Shown here in pieces: positions 13,251 to 24,210 of a DNA stretch of 64,000 nucleotides. The notes under the pieces were generated by a model. That model saw only the letters and a program-made list of their open reading frames with translations, had not been told where the DNA came from and did no database searches. The translations under genes were made by a program, and so were the position numbers. The stretch is taken from positions 14,522,501 to 14,586,500 of the forward strand of contig NC_091000.1 in NCBI RefSeq assembly GCF_041146395.1, given 5' to 3'. The first letter of the stretch is position 1, and each line of letters begins with the position of its first letter. The DNA is from Eulemur rufifrons. Lineage: Eukaryota; Chordata; Mammalia; Primates; Lemuridae.

Positions 13251-15404
13251 TAGTAGTCTTTCCTAATATTGGCCTTGGATGTCACAATTGTTGTGTTAAA
13301 ATTGATTGACCAATTAAGAGTCATAAGGGCACGGCTGAAATGATTTTGGGGTCAGTAGTTATTCTTTGTACAAAGAGAATTGTGAAGATCCACAATCTTT
13401 TATCAAACATCTCACCAAGAAGTTAAAGTAAGGAAGATCTAAATCTTGCTACTCACACAAACACACGCAAATAAACCCTTATCCTTTATAATCTTTCCCC
13501 TGTGGTTCCCACTGCACACCTGGAGGGGATCTTCTCTGGACTCCCACACAAGTATTGTTCAGTAAGTGCCTTTGGGTAGTGCTGTGGCCCCCCGAAATCC
13601 CACAGATAGTAAGTTGTAGGTACCACGCACATGGATAACCAGCTCTGAGGGGAATGGTGTGAACTTAAATTAAAACAAACGAAAATACCATCTATTTTGT
13701 AGTTAGACTATTAGTCTCACTATAATCGATAATAGTCATCCATGGTGATCCATCAATAGCTTTGGAAGGGTGACCCTGATCAAACACAAGTATTAATGAT
13801 GATAAGCCCCTAAATTGCCAAAACTACTCCCAATTGTTAGTTACCATTAAAAAATCTTGAAAAGAGAACATTAGAGAAGAGCTTATTTAATATGGCTAAA
13901 AATAATGTTTTTAGTACAGAAGGTACTCTTGCCTTGTGGTCTTCAAAAACTTTAGTTGCATATTTCAATTTATACATATATGTATACATTTTACCCCTGC
14001 ATTATTAAACATATATAAAAACAGAAAGTAAAAATTGTAAAATAAAATATATTCTTCCTGTATTCTAAATGATTTCTTTTGTGATACCTCTCTGCTCCTG
14101 AATTATCACATTCCAACATAGAGACCATTGGTTAATCCAAACTTTGGCCTTCACAAATTAGCCCGTATAGCTTAAATATAAAAGGTATAATTTGTTTTTG
14201 TTAGTCCTAATCTTACCATGTTAGGTAAACTGTGGTTTTTCCTTAGGGAAGTTACTAATAGGAGATAAACCTCTTATTTTATAAATTCCTCAAACTGTGA
14301 TATCAACTTGATTGGAGAGGAAACTTTCCCATCAATGCAATGCATTCCCCACATACCTTCTGTGGAATGTCTACCAGTCCCTTCTCAAGAGAGATGATCT
14401 GGTCAGAGGGCAGAAAAAAGAAAGGCATTTGAATGGTTATTCTTAGCTAATTCATATTTACCGCCTCTAAATCATATCCTCTTATTTTCTGCTGCATGAA
14501 TGAAAGGGGGGAGAATAAATGTAGGAAGGAAGGAAACTGCAAAAAACGGAGAGGAAAATAACAGAGAAAGAGGAGAGGAGAGAGGAATGGAAACAGCAAG
14601 GGGACGTTTCTGGAGGGTGTTATCTGCTCTCAGTAAGGAGCAGTGGAAGCCAATCAGACCACGAAAAGACCCAGAACGCCCTTTCCTTTAGCAATGCCCA
14701 GGAGTCAGGGCTTTCCCCAGCGGGCTGGGTTTCCTGAGTTACCTAAAGTGCTATTGCAATCTATCTCCTGGAGGGCCCCGGAACGGGTCTCTGTTTGAAG
14801 AGCCTGGGAACTGCCAAGGGCCCTTGCAGGACATTGAGAGATGGTGAAAACTGTGGAAATTCAGGGTTCTGGGAATCCCGTACTACAGATATGTACCTTT
14901 GATCTTTTTTTCTTCTTCTTCTAAGAAGAGGGCCTTATTCTCCTTTGATGAGTCCTGGTTGCAAAATTAGAAAGTGTGGGTTTTGTTTTTGTTTAGATTT
15001 GGTTTGGTTTTCCCAAAGGAAAAATAATCTGTGTATTCCACTGGGGATGGGTGGTTGTCAAGCCAAGTGTGACAGTCCATAAATTATCTGGGCCTGAGAT
15101 GATTGGCGTCTCTGACACAGAAGTGATATATACAATCCAAGAAGGGTTTACTATTTTTTTATCCCAGTTTCAGAGAAACAAAATAACCAAGAGCCAGGAA
15201 GTGGTAACAATAAACTTCACTATACTTTTAAAATCAATGTTATTCTCATTTTCATTAAAAGAGAGTAAACCTCATGAAACTAATCCACATACTAACACTA
15301 TTCATCATCATCACCACCCTCATCACAAATTAAAGATGATGTCAATTTAAAAGATATTCATATATATATATATATACAACTCTCATTATTAGACCTTTTT
15401 TTTT
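13251..15404. other. Unique non-coding sequence
   Basis: No interspersed repeat is recognised apart from copy B of the 81-bp repeat. There is a purine-rich tract at 14505-14590 and a short (CAT)n-like stretch at 15301-15325, followed by an AT run at 15361-15375. The short frames at 14500-14691 and 15051-15350 arise from these biased tracts. Confidence 0.5.
14413..14493 (+). repeat. 81-bp direct repeat, copy B
   Basis: Partner of 13086-13166, in the same orientation with about 95% identity and offset by 1327 bases. The flanks here are ordinary unique sequence on both sides, so this is the likelier source copy. I see no poly(A) tail or target-site duplication, which argues against retrotransposition. 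Confidence 0.92.
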
Positions 15405-15640
15405 AGAGCTCATACTATGTATGTATATTGCAGCTTTATGGAGGTATTACAAATAAAAATTGTATAAATTTAAGGTGTACAACTCGATGTTTTGATATAT
15501 GTGTATGTTATACAATGATTACACAATCAAGCCAAAGAACTTATCCATCACCTCACATAGTTATCCTTTTTGGTGTGGGGAAAACAGTTAAGAGCTACTC
15601 TGTTAGCAAATTTTAAGCATACAATACATTATGGGGGGAA
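15405..15640 (-). mobile_element. L1M-type LINE 3' UTR fragment, antisense
   Basis: Read on the plus strand: 'agctttatggaggtattac', 'tgtataaatttaaggtgtacaac', 'gatgttttgatatatgtgta', 'atccatcacctcacatagttatc'. This is the complement of the 3' UTR shared by several old mammalian-wide L1M subfamilies. Confidence 0.8.
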
Positions 15641-15659
15641 GAAGAAAAGAAATTTTTTA

Positions 15660-16310
15660 TCTGAGGAATGTGAGCCCCTTTAAAGGACCAGGCCCAGAGA
15701 GGCATTGAAATGTCACAGCAGTCACATCTCAATCCCCCTTGAGCTAAATGATTACCTCTTGACACTTGCCCCACGAGCTCTAGACTCACTGAGGCCAAGA
15801 TAGTCATAAAATGCCATACACCCTACTGTTCAACCATGTACAGCCAACCAGTAACCGATGTGATTTCTGTAAGCCATTGAGAATTCTCCATGAGGAGCTT
15901 TTGTAACCACCCCTCTCCTGATTCGTCCTTTTTTCTTTAAGAACTTGAGCCTGTCTTTTGTTTTCCCAGCACTCCTTGCTTCCTCCTCAGAACAGTAGGC
16001 TTTGGGATAGCGCAGGTGTCCCGCCAAATTCCAAATGAACAGACTGAAGACCACACATCCTGCACCAGGCAGGGCTCCGGAGTCCGCGCACTGGGCAGCA
16101 GGCGCTGCATTGGGGCGACCACAATGCAATCGCAATCGTGGGGCCGTAGTGGGGCACGGGACACACTCCAGGCCAACAGGAGCTGCCTCCTGGAATTTTT
16201 CAAACAGAACCTGGAGGAAAAGATGACGTGTTTTCCTAATGTGCAAGGGGAGAGACGTTGCTCACAGTTGCTGTCAAGGCTGTTTCCTGCCAGCTTGAGG
16301 AGGCTTGTCT
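15660..16310 (+). mobile_element. Possible retroviral LTR remnant
   Basis: Features suggest an ERV1-like LTR: a C-rich 'tgtaaccacccctctcctg' followed by 'ttttttctttaagaacttgagcctg' resembling a core promoter, then a CpG-bearing GC-rich block (16015-16170). I could not match it to a named family, and no AATAAA or clear TG...CA ends were fixed. Overlapping open frames on both strands here (138 and 173 codons on minus, 98 on plus) have no recognisable domain. It might instead be unique GC-rich DNA. Confidence 0.32.
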
Positions 16311-16494
16311 GAGAGAATGACGCTAACATGAGCCTAGAGAGAGGCAGCATTGTGGCATGAGTACCTGACTCCAAGGCTGCCTGCCTGCTATCTCCTGTAG
16401 TCAATTCATTTTTTCCCCTTTCCTTTTCTTTTTCTTTCTCTTTCTTTCTTATATGCAAACCAAAGAGGATCGCCTAGTTTAAACACACATCACC

Positions 16495-16760
16495 CCACTG
16501 AGCTCTCACTCTGAGTCAGGTCTGGTGACAAATGATTTTGTTTCACTTATGTCATTTAATCCTGATATTCTAATGCAGTAGGTTCTAGTTTCAATTCCCA
16601 TTCAGAAGAAAACTGAGGCGTAGAGAAGTTAAGTAACTTGCCCAAACATAAACGGTTAATACCATGACTATCTGCTGTAGTCGAAACTAACACATGGCTC
16701 TGTTTGACTCCAAAGCCTGGTTCTTTAGCTCCGAGCCACATTATCCCCACGTAACCTAGG
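16495..16760 (+). mobile_element. MIR SINE fragment
   Basis: 'tatgtcatttaatcctgatattctaatgcagtagg', 'agaaaactgaggcgtagagaagttaagtaacttgccc' and 'agcctggttctttagctccgagcc' follow the MIR order with good similarity. This is one of the best-preserved MIRs in the window. Confidence 0.9.
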
Positions 16761-17732
16761 ACCGATTGCACAGAAATCTATCATTAACAGTAAGAAAGCA
16801 AAAATCATCGCCAACTGATTCAAAATACTGCCAGAGACAGTTTTTATATCTCCTCTATGGAGTTGACAAGATGATAGTTTGCTATTGATAATATAATAGC
16901 TAACATTTGTAATATCAATAGTGATCAAAATTATTTTTAGGCATTTGTCATTCATTAATAATAATAATGATGACTATCTTTCTAAAATGCAATGCATATT
17001 ACAAAAACTTTTTGTATAAATAACGATAATTTATTCTCTCCCAAATTGTGCAAGAATATTTTTAGGGATGAGACAATAACTTAGAAAAAATTAAAACTTG
17101 AAAAATTATTAAATAAATCAGATAAAGATTTCATTGAAATAACAGTTCTGGAAATTAAACTGAGACTCCTGATTCTGAATCACATATTCTTTCTCCAAGC
17201 CACTGGTAAAAATGTAAAGTAAATAAAAAATTGGTTCTCATTCTAAAAGCCAAAGTAAGCAGCAAGACATGTACCTAGTGAATGTAACGAACAGTCACAC
17301 TTAAGCTCAAGCTTAAGTTATGTGAAAACTCTTTTTATTCTTTAGAAATAAATCCAATTTTGAATGAATTATAGTGTTTGGATAATTGATCCAATTCTCT
17401 TCTCTCTTCACATGTGCATTTATTATTAGTGTTCTACGTTGTCTAGGTAAACCCCAGTGATTCATGAAGTGCAATCCAAACCATGGAAATCATTCTCCAA
17501 GATATACTTCCAGAGCACATGTCAAGCATTTGAATGGGCTGCAGTCTGCCTGTACCATTAATCCTGTAGGCTGCTTTGTAAACGTGGGCCATTGCATTCA
17601 TTATATTCAAGGGCGTTTCTCTGTGTGTTCAACTAGATTGCAAACTCTTTAAAGCATGGACCTCAAAGGAGTATCATGAAGAAAAATATGTAATATTCTG
17701 TAGTGCTTGGCCCTTTTAAACCCTCCACTTGC
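16761..17732. other. AT-rich unique sequence with a short palindrome
   Basis: No repeat is recognised. A perfect inverted repeat with 9-base arms (ACTTAAGCT / AGCTTAAGT) and a 2-base spacer lies at 17299-17318. Bases 17625-17700 have a weak L2-like 'actagattgcaaactctttaa' string, too short to call. Confidence 0.5.
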
Positions 17733-18110
17733 TTTTATTCATTCAATAAGAATTCGCTGACCACCTTCTCTGTGCCAGGCTTTAGGTTCTGGGGCTACGA
17801 TCATGAAGAGAAGGTAGACATGGGCGCCATCCCAACAGAGCTTACATTCTTAGGGAGAGAAGCGGCCAATAAACCTACAAATAAACAAGTAAGTATACAA
17901 TAGTGGTAAGTGCTCCATGGGACAGTGTGGGGTACAGTGCCAGAGATCTGTTCTCTGGGAGGAACTGTAGACACTGAAGCTTGAATGGTGAGACAAGCCA
18001 GCCTCAGGAAAGTCTAGGGCAGGAGTGTCCTCAGCCCAACGAGCAGCCAGGGCAAAGGCACCACGGTAGAAAGGCACTTGTTGCATAAGAAGCAGAAAGC
18101 AGGCCCAGGA
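17733..18110 (-). mobile_element. L2 LINE 3' end, antisense
   Basis: Plus-strand text 'tattcattcaataagaattc', 'ctctgtgccaggctttagg', 'aacagagcttacattcttaggga' and 'caataaacctacaaataaac' is the complement of the L2 3' end (ctagaatgtaagctc, gtgcctggcacatag, aataaatatttgttgaatgaatg). 'ggcaaaggcac' further right fits the continuing complement of L2. Confidence 0.82.
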
Positions 18111-18216
18111 GGCTGTGGAACAATGAGCTAGCTTGAAGAAGAGTGGGGAAGATGAGAATGGAGAGGTAGGAGAGATTTAGAGAGAAGGAACGTGATTAGA
18201 TTTATGGCCTAAATCA

Positions 18217-18395
18217 GAGGTAGGCACATTTTTCTGTAAAGGACCAGAGAGCAGACATTTTAGGCTTTGTGGCCTATGTGGTCTCTGCGATGACTACTCG
18301 GTTCTGCAGCTATAGTGTGAAAGCAGCCATAGGCAAATGTATAAAGGAACAGGCATAGTGGTGTCCCATACAACTTTATCTATTGGAGCGATAAA
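18217..18395. mobile_element. hAT-family DNA transposon fragment (Charlie-like)
   Basis: 'tttttctgtaaaggaccagagagcagacattttaggctttgtggcc', 'ggtctctgcgatgactactcggttctgc' and 'aagcagccataggcaa' match a common non-autonomous hAT element (recalled consensus 'ttctgtaaagggccagatagtaaatattttaggctttgcgggcc'). The right end is degraded. A perfect 9-base inverted repeat (GTGTGGGAT / ATCCCACAC, 18514-18550) lies outside it and is unrelated. Confidence 0.8.
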
Positions 18396-18708
18396 TTAGA
18401 AATTGTATTATTAAATCTCTCCTAAAAGATTACCCTGGCTGTTCGATACGATGACAAGACAATCGTTATAAAGAATCAGAATCCGCTGTGCGGTTCAGGC
18501 CGGCACGCTCTCAGTGTGGGATCATAGTCAAAGAAATGCCAATCCCACACCAAAACGCACTTATAAACTAGTTGTGAATCTTTGCTGAGATGTCTCAAAA
18601 AATGCCAAGGAAGATTCCTGTTCATCATAAGCAAGACTTCCTGAAAATACTTGTTTATTATTATTTTTCACATACAGTCACAGCTGTGATCTAGATATTT
18701 CTAAGAAT

Positions 18709-19066
18709 ACTTTTTATTTATTTATTTTTTAATTGGTATAATAGCACATATTTGGGGGATATATGTGGTATTTTGATACACGTTTACAACATGTAATGAT
18801 CAAATCAAGGTAATTGGGAAACCCATCACCTCAAACATTTATCTTTTCTTTGTGTTGGAAGCATTATAATTTTTCTCTTCCAGCTGTTTTGAAATATACA
18901 ATAAATCATTGTTAACTACAATTTCCCTACTGTACTATAGAATACTAGAACTTATTCCTTCTATCTACCTGTATTTTTGTACCTATTAACCAACGTCTCT
19001 TCATCCCCCTCTCTTCATGACCCTTCCTGGCCTCTGGTAACCACTATTCTACTCTCCAGCTTCATG
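18709..19066 (-). mobile_element. L1 LINE 3' UTR, antisense
   Basis: Plus-strand landmarks are 'ttaattggtataatagcacatat', 'tgatcaaatcaaggtaattggga', 'catcacctcaaacatttatc', 'actatagaatactagaacttattcc' and 'ctggtaaccactattctactctcc', the complement of a primate-age or slightly older L1 3' UTR. It abuts the next LTR. Confidence 0.88.
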
Positions 19067-19680
19067 AGACTGGGGAATTTATAAACAACAGACCCTTATT
19101 GCTCACAGTGCTGGTGGCTGGGAAGGCCAAGATCAAAGTGCCAGCAGATTCAGTGTCTTCTGAAGGCCTGATCCTCAGAAATGGCAACTTCTTGAGGCAT
19201 CCTCACATGGTGGAAGAGGCAGGGAAGCTCCTTTGATCCTCCTTTATAAGGGAACTAATCCCATTCATGAGGCTAGAGTCCCTCATGACTGAATCATATC
19301 TGAAGTCCTCACATTTTTTTTTTTTCAGACAGGGTCTCAGTCTGTTGCCCTGGCTGGAGTGCAGTGTCATCACCATAGCTCACTGCAACCTCAGACTCTT
19401 GGGCTCCAGTGATCCTCTTGCCTCAGACTTCCAAGTAGCTGGGACTACATGCATGTGCCACCACATCTGGCTAATTTTTCTATTTTTTGTAGAGATGGGG
19501 TCTTGCTCTTGTTCAGTCTGGTCTCGAACTTCTGACCTCAAGTGATCCTCCCTTCTCAGCCTCCTAAAGTACTAGGATCACAGGCCACTGCGCCTGGCCT
19601 CCACCTCTTAATACAATTGCATTGAGTATTAGGTTACAACATATGGATTTTGGGGGGACACCAACAATCAGACCATAGCA
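19067..19680 (-). mobile_element. MaLR-type LTR, antisense, split by an Alu
   Basis: Left part 19067-19313: 'gggaatttataaacaacagacc', 'ctggtggctgggaaggcc', 'atcctcacatggtggaagaggcaggg'. Right part 19600-19680: 'aacatatggattttggggggacacc', 'cagaccatagca'. Together they are the complement of an MST/THE-like ERVL-MaLR solitary LTR. Subfamily is uncertain. No internal coding region is present. Confidence 0.78.
19314..19599 (-). mobile_element. Alu SINE, antisense, inside the MaLR LTR
   Basis: Starts with the T run (complement of the tail), then 'cagacagggtctcagtctgttgcc', 'agtagctgggactacatgcatgtgcca', 'cttgctcttgttcagtctggtctcgaac' and 'agtactaggatcacaggcc'. 'Ctcttgttcag' and 'ctaggat' are the strepsirrhine-style diagnostic positions, so it is probably younger than the AluJ copies. 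The 92-codon frame across it is spurious. Confidence 0.92.
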
Positions 19681-19854
19681 CCTTACTTTGGCCTTGTATA
19701 CCTCTCCCCCACTCAAAATTCTCATGGAGAAATAGTCTAGTCATCCTCCAAAACTTATGAAAATGGTTTCTCTAGCTACTTATCTAGATGCATATGAGAA
19801 ATCTTCCTTTCCCACATTCCCACAGATTTACATATGGGAATGTTTGTGTATCTG

Positions 19855-19955
19855 GCTGGCATGGGACACTGCTTTATCTCTGAACCCTGGATGTCTAGCA
19901 CAATGCCTGGCACACGGTACTCATTACACTTTGTTGAATGACAGAGTGACCATCT
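19855..19955 (+). mobile_element. L2 LINE 3' terminus, sense
   Basis: 'tctgaaccctggatgtctagcacaatgcctggcacacggtactcatt' followed by 'tttgttgaatgacagag' is a short but distinctive L2 3' end. Confidence 0.7.
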
Positions 19956-20471
19956 GTAGCATCCATCCATGTTAAAGACAGAAGCTTCAATGTCTCCTCT
20001 TAAAAATATTCCTTTAATTATCTAGATACATTCTCTGGTTTGGAAGCTAAAAAAAAAAAAACCCTTAATAATATTCAGAACCCCTTGGAATTTTACTTGA
20101 TGAATGCTCCTCTTTTGCATCTTCTCCTATTACCTCATAACATGGAGTGGAATAACAGCCATGTCTGCGTAATTAATAAAATATGCAAATATTTTGTGTC
20201 ATTATCTTTCAGCTTACAAATCAGAATGAATAATTGTTACATTTAATGTGCTTGGCTGTGTAACTTTCTTCAAATGTCTCTGTTCTCCATGACCCTTACT
20301 GTGAAAATTAATTGTGTATCTACTCTGACTGCTCCGCTCATTCATCAAACCTTTATTGCCAGGCATCCAGCTATCAGAAGAATAGATCTTTCCAAGGAAT
20401 ATGCAGTCGAATAGACTGAAATAGGAAATTGTGTTGAAACTGTTTTTCTTTAGTAGGACTTTTGTCTTCAG

Positions 20472-20710
20472 AGCAAAGGATTCCAACTCTAGATCATTGC
20501 CCTGGAATTTCTTTGTCGGAGCTCATCCCCAGATGGCTGGGGCTCCTTGTCTGGAGGTTTCCTGATCTTTCTTTAGTTGCTGTGCAAAGCTTTGGCAGGA
20601 TATCCCAGAGGGGAGCTGCTGCCTCCAGCTGCTTTTGCAGAGTCTTCCATACACGGGGTAAGAGAACAAGCCTGAATTTCCCAACACTCAACAGCCCTGC
20701 CAGGGAGGAG
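20472..20710 (+). other. Exon-like block of unknown function
   Basis: A 239-base segment preceded by an acceptor-like 'tttttctttagtaggacttttgtcttcag' and followed by a strong donor-like GGAGGAG|GTAAGA. One plus-strand frame is open through the whole block and beyond. The encoded stretch (beginning EQRIPTLDHCPGISLSELIP) matches no domain I know, and the minus strand is also open for 65 codons, which weakens the coding case. It could be a non-coding RNA exon, a relic, or chance. Confidence 0.2.
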
Positions 20711-21226
20711 GTAAGATTCTTGCTCCTCTACCCACTACTTTCTTTCTTTCTTTTTTTTTCCTCCAAGTAGATGGAATACTGACCTGATTGGCTCATATTC
20801 AGCACAAGGTTGGCTGCATTTACTTACTAAGTAAGTGAGTTCTCATTGTTTTCCTACTTCATGGAGACAGAAAAGAAAGCAGATATCTATCTTTGCTCTC
20901 TTCTTTTCTTCACATGTGAATGTTGGCTGCTTTCATTTCTGAAATCTGGTGGTAAGATTCATTCTTGGGAGAAGAAATAGATTCTTGGGTCTAGTCTAAG
21001 CAAACTTTTCCAGTTTGTTTTGCCAAATAACTGGGATTTGTGATCTAGCCGAGTTAGTAAGTAAATGGCAGCTGGATTTACCTTTCGTATGTATCCCTTA
21101 GGTATTCCATCAGAGAAGGGTAGCTGTGCCAAGAGAAGATTCAGGTGTCCCTTAGCACTTTGGACAAAATAACATCTTACTGTGAAGCCACTCTGTGTAG
21201 CTTTAAATGCTCCCCTATCAAGGGAG

Positions 21227-21303
21227 CCAAGTATATAGAACTATACTTGGTTATAGTTCTATATACATCAATGCAATTATAATTGCATAATATAATTGAT
21301 GTA
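21227..21303. repeat. Cluster of nested perfect palindromes
   Basis: Three perfect inverted repeats overlap. Arms of 15 bases at 21231-21245 and 21252-21266 are separated by 6 bases (CTTGGT). Arms CCAAGTATA / TATACTTGG at 21227-21235 and 21242-21250 use part of the same bases, so the two hairpins are mutually exclusive. An 18-base palindrome ATGCAATTATAATTGCAT lies at 21271-21288, enclosed by arms TACATCAAT / ATTGATGTA (21264-21272, 21295-21303). Confidence 0.95.
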
Positions 21304-22118
21304 ATTATAGAGTCAAAATAACTAGGCTTATCACAATCCATTATTTTTTTTTGTCTCTCCAATTGTTTCATGGTACCTATAATTTATATGAGATTCTTCC
21401 CTCTTCCTCACCAGAATAAACCAACAAACATGACCCATTTGAACTGAGTCCCTGCTTGGAGACCAGGCCATGGTTTCGGACTATCCTCACATTTATAAGG
21501 CAGAAACATCTAATTGAAAGCCTTTTAAGTCATTCAAAGAATGGGAATCAATTATTTCTCTTCCAGGAGAAACTGGTAAAAATTGGGCTTTTTTTTTTAT
21601 TACATATAACAAGAGCTCTTGAATTGAGCTATGGTTAAACTTTAGGGATAATTATCAAGGAAAATGCTAAGCTTCTTTCATTAAAAATTTGTAGAAATTA
21701 TCTTGGTTAGACAGTTATTTTTAAAATAAAGAGCATAACTTTTATGAATTTTGTGTTTCTTTCCAATACCATAATAATATACCATATTAATACTTTTATG
21801 ATTGCATGTGGTACCATCTATATCATGAAAAAATATAGCTTAAAAAAAACTGTTTTTTTCTCAAACATATGCAGTAATGAAAGTTTGTAATCTATGTTTT
21901 CCTTCCCTGGTACAGTTAATGATGGTTTCATTACTGAAAGTGCTCAATAAAGCAACTGTTTCATTACACTGATGACTTGATCAACAAAAGTGCTAACTTC
22001 ACAAAATGTAAAGGTTTATAAGTGAATGAAGAGAGAATGTGGATTCTAGGTGTTTTAGCCTCTCCACATCATTTAAGAAGAATCCTTACAGCTCCATGCA
22101 TTTCTCCAGGAATAACTC

Positions 22119-22139
22119 TGTGTGTGTGTGTGTGTGTGT
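22119..22139. repeat. (TG)n microsatellite
   Basis: Uninterrupted TG dinucleotides, about ten units. Such tracts are commonly length-polymorphic. Confidence 0.97.
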
Positions 22140-23776
22140 TTGAGAGTTAGAGGATAGGGATTATTAACCTCTGCAGGCCACTCATACTCTATCAAACATA
22201 AGAGGTCAATATGATTTTACAATAAAAATACATAAAATTGTCTTTAGTTTTTTTGAAGTAGAGTATACCTAGTTTAGTTTTTTCTTTACCCTTTGAAATA
22301 CTTCTTTTCAGATTGTTAATCACATTTTATGATTGTGTGGTGGCTTGGCAAATTTGCAGGTGGCTGTTACAAATTGTACATTTTATTTCAAGTCTAAACC
22401 TAAAACAATACATAATTTCTTGGATGATGATTATTCTGAAATCTAGCATTTTCTAAAGATTTGCTGCTTTACAATGGTATGGCTACTTAATATTATGATA
22501 CGAAGTTTTCAATGTGTTAGATAACAATATGAACAGCAGTAACACAACTTTTTGCTCTCTAAACCCTGGTTGATTTTATGAAGTCCTTCTGTGTTCATAA
22601 ATAAAACACTATTATACCTATTAAAGATTCACTTGAATGTTTCCACATTCTCTTTAGCAATAAATGAACCACTATTCACTGAGGATATATATATTTTTTA
22701 TACTTAATGTGATATTGCCCAAATATAATTTTTTAACTTTCAATATATTACAATAGTCAATATGACCGCTAAATAAATATGAGTAACTTGTTTGTATACA
22801 TATATACATGCACATGTTAGAATGATTTGAAAACTTAGAGACCTTTTGTGTCAGTCTGATGACTAGGGCTAGAGACAGAAAAGTAATTTAAGATATTACC
22901 TTTCCTAACACAATGAAAATTCAAAAATTTACCCAAATCCAGTTGAAGTATTTAGAATGTTAGAAGGAAAAAAAAGATTATTTGTTTTCTTACACTCACA
23001 CTCTGTCCAGTTCAAGATTGAAAGCAAAAATGATAAACTACTGAGAAATTCATATGTTGGGTCATGGAGTCTAACCCCAAATTACATACTGTCTTTGTCC
23101 TGATGATCGTCCCCTTGCTATTGAACTATTTCCAGAAGCCAAATCATTCCTCAGTAGTAAATTAGGCACTTAGGAAGACACATGTTTAAAATTTCTGGGA
23201 GAATCCCATGCCCACTCTGTGCTAGTGTGTTTTACATGGCTCAAAGAAAACTCTTCCAGGTCCTGCTCAGCTCTGCCCCAGGTCCTCACCAGTCACCCTA
23301 GATCCAACCTGAAGAGCTGTCATCATGCCAGGCCCCAGGGATATACCCAATATTGTGGTCTCTCCAGGTTTTAGTCCCACAATGCTGAGCAACTCTTACT
23401 ATTCTCAGGGTATAGTCTTAATGTTGAGCTTTGTGCCAGACCTGGGTATAGTAACAAGGCTGTTATCATTTTGATGAGCCTTTGCAAGTCATGATCATAA
23501 ACAAGTTCTGCAGCCTGGGCCTCTAAAAATAAAGAACAGGGTGACATACCTTCCAAAGAGGAAATATACTTTCTGTGCTGCTTTCACTGATAGACACTTG
23601 TAGATGACTACATGAAGCTGTTTATTTGGATTAAAATAAATATATTTTAGTATTCATCTAATCACCCAATTCCAGATGTTTGTATATTTTTTTGTCATGT
23701 AAAACTCTCCAAAGTTTTGATAAGGAAGATAGTTTTTAGTCAACACCCTCCTACTTCTATATTACTTTTCTCTATA

Positions 23777-24210
23777 TAGTTGATCCTTGAACAGCACGGG
23801 TTTGAACTGCATGGGTCTACTTATACGCTAATTATATTCTGCCTCTGCCACCCGGAGACAACAAAACCAACACTTCCTCCTCCTCCTCCTCATTCGACTC
23901 AATGTGAAGACCACAATGATGAAGACCTTTATCATGATCCACTTCTGCTTAATGAATAGTAAATATATTTTTTCTTATAATTTTCCTAGTAACATTTTCC
24001 TTTCTCCAGCTTACTTTATTACAAGAATAGGGTATGTCATATTACACATATAACGTTAAAAAATGTGTTCATTGATTGCTTATGTTATAGGCTTCCAGTC
24101 AACAGTAGGCTGTAAGTAGTTAAGATTTCAGGGAGTCAAAAATTATACATGGATTTTTGACTGAATGGGGGTTGGCACCCCTGGCCCCCACATTAATCAA
24201 GGGTCAACTG
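23777..24210 (+). mobile_element. TcMar-Tigger DNA transposon with TA target duplications
   Basis: Terminal inverted repeats AGTTGATCCTTGA (23778-23790) and TCAAGGGTCAACT (near 24197-24209) are complementary with one mismatch. TA lies on both sides (23775-23776, 24211-24212). Inside, a plus-strand relic reads DEDLYHDPLLLNE and then stop, the acidic tail I associate with Tigger transposases, preceded by a (TCC)n run at 23874-23891. The main transposase gene is deleted, so the element is non-autonomous. Confidence 0.88.

Larger units (their letters stand above)
19956..23776. other. Long, largely unique AT-rich interval
   Basis: About 3.8 kb with no confident interspersed repeat. It contains an A run at 20049-20061, the candidate exon-like block at 20472-20710, a pyrimidine-rich tract at 20741-20762, the palindrome cluster at 21227-21303 and the TG repeat at 22119-22139. 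20330-20370 has a weak L2-like 'cattcatcaaacctttattgccaggca'. Everything else is AT-rich with no open frame of note. Confidence 0.5.

Noticed and set aside
15937..16458. 173-codon minus-strand open frame, the longest in the window
   Set aside because: It starts in a (TTTC)n tract (lysine/glutamate-rich artefact), overlaps open frames on both strands, and shows no domain, splice signal or family resemblance.
19267..19545. 92-codon plus-strand frame
   Set aside because: Typical spurious translation of an antisense Alu (the 'spectacular Alu warning' type of peptide).
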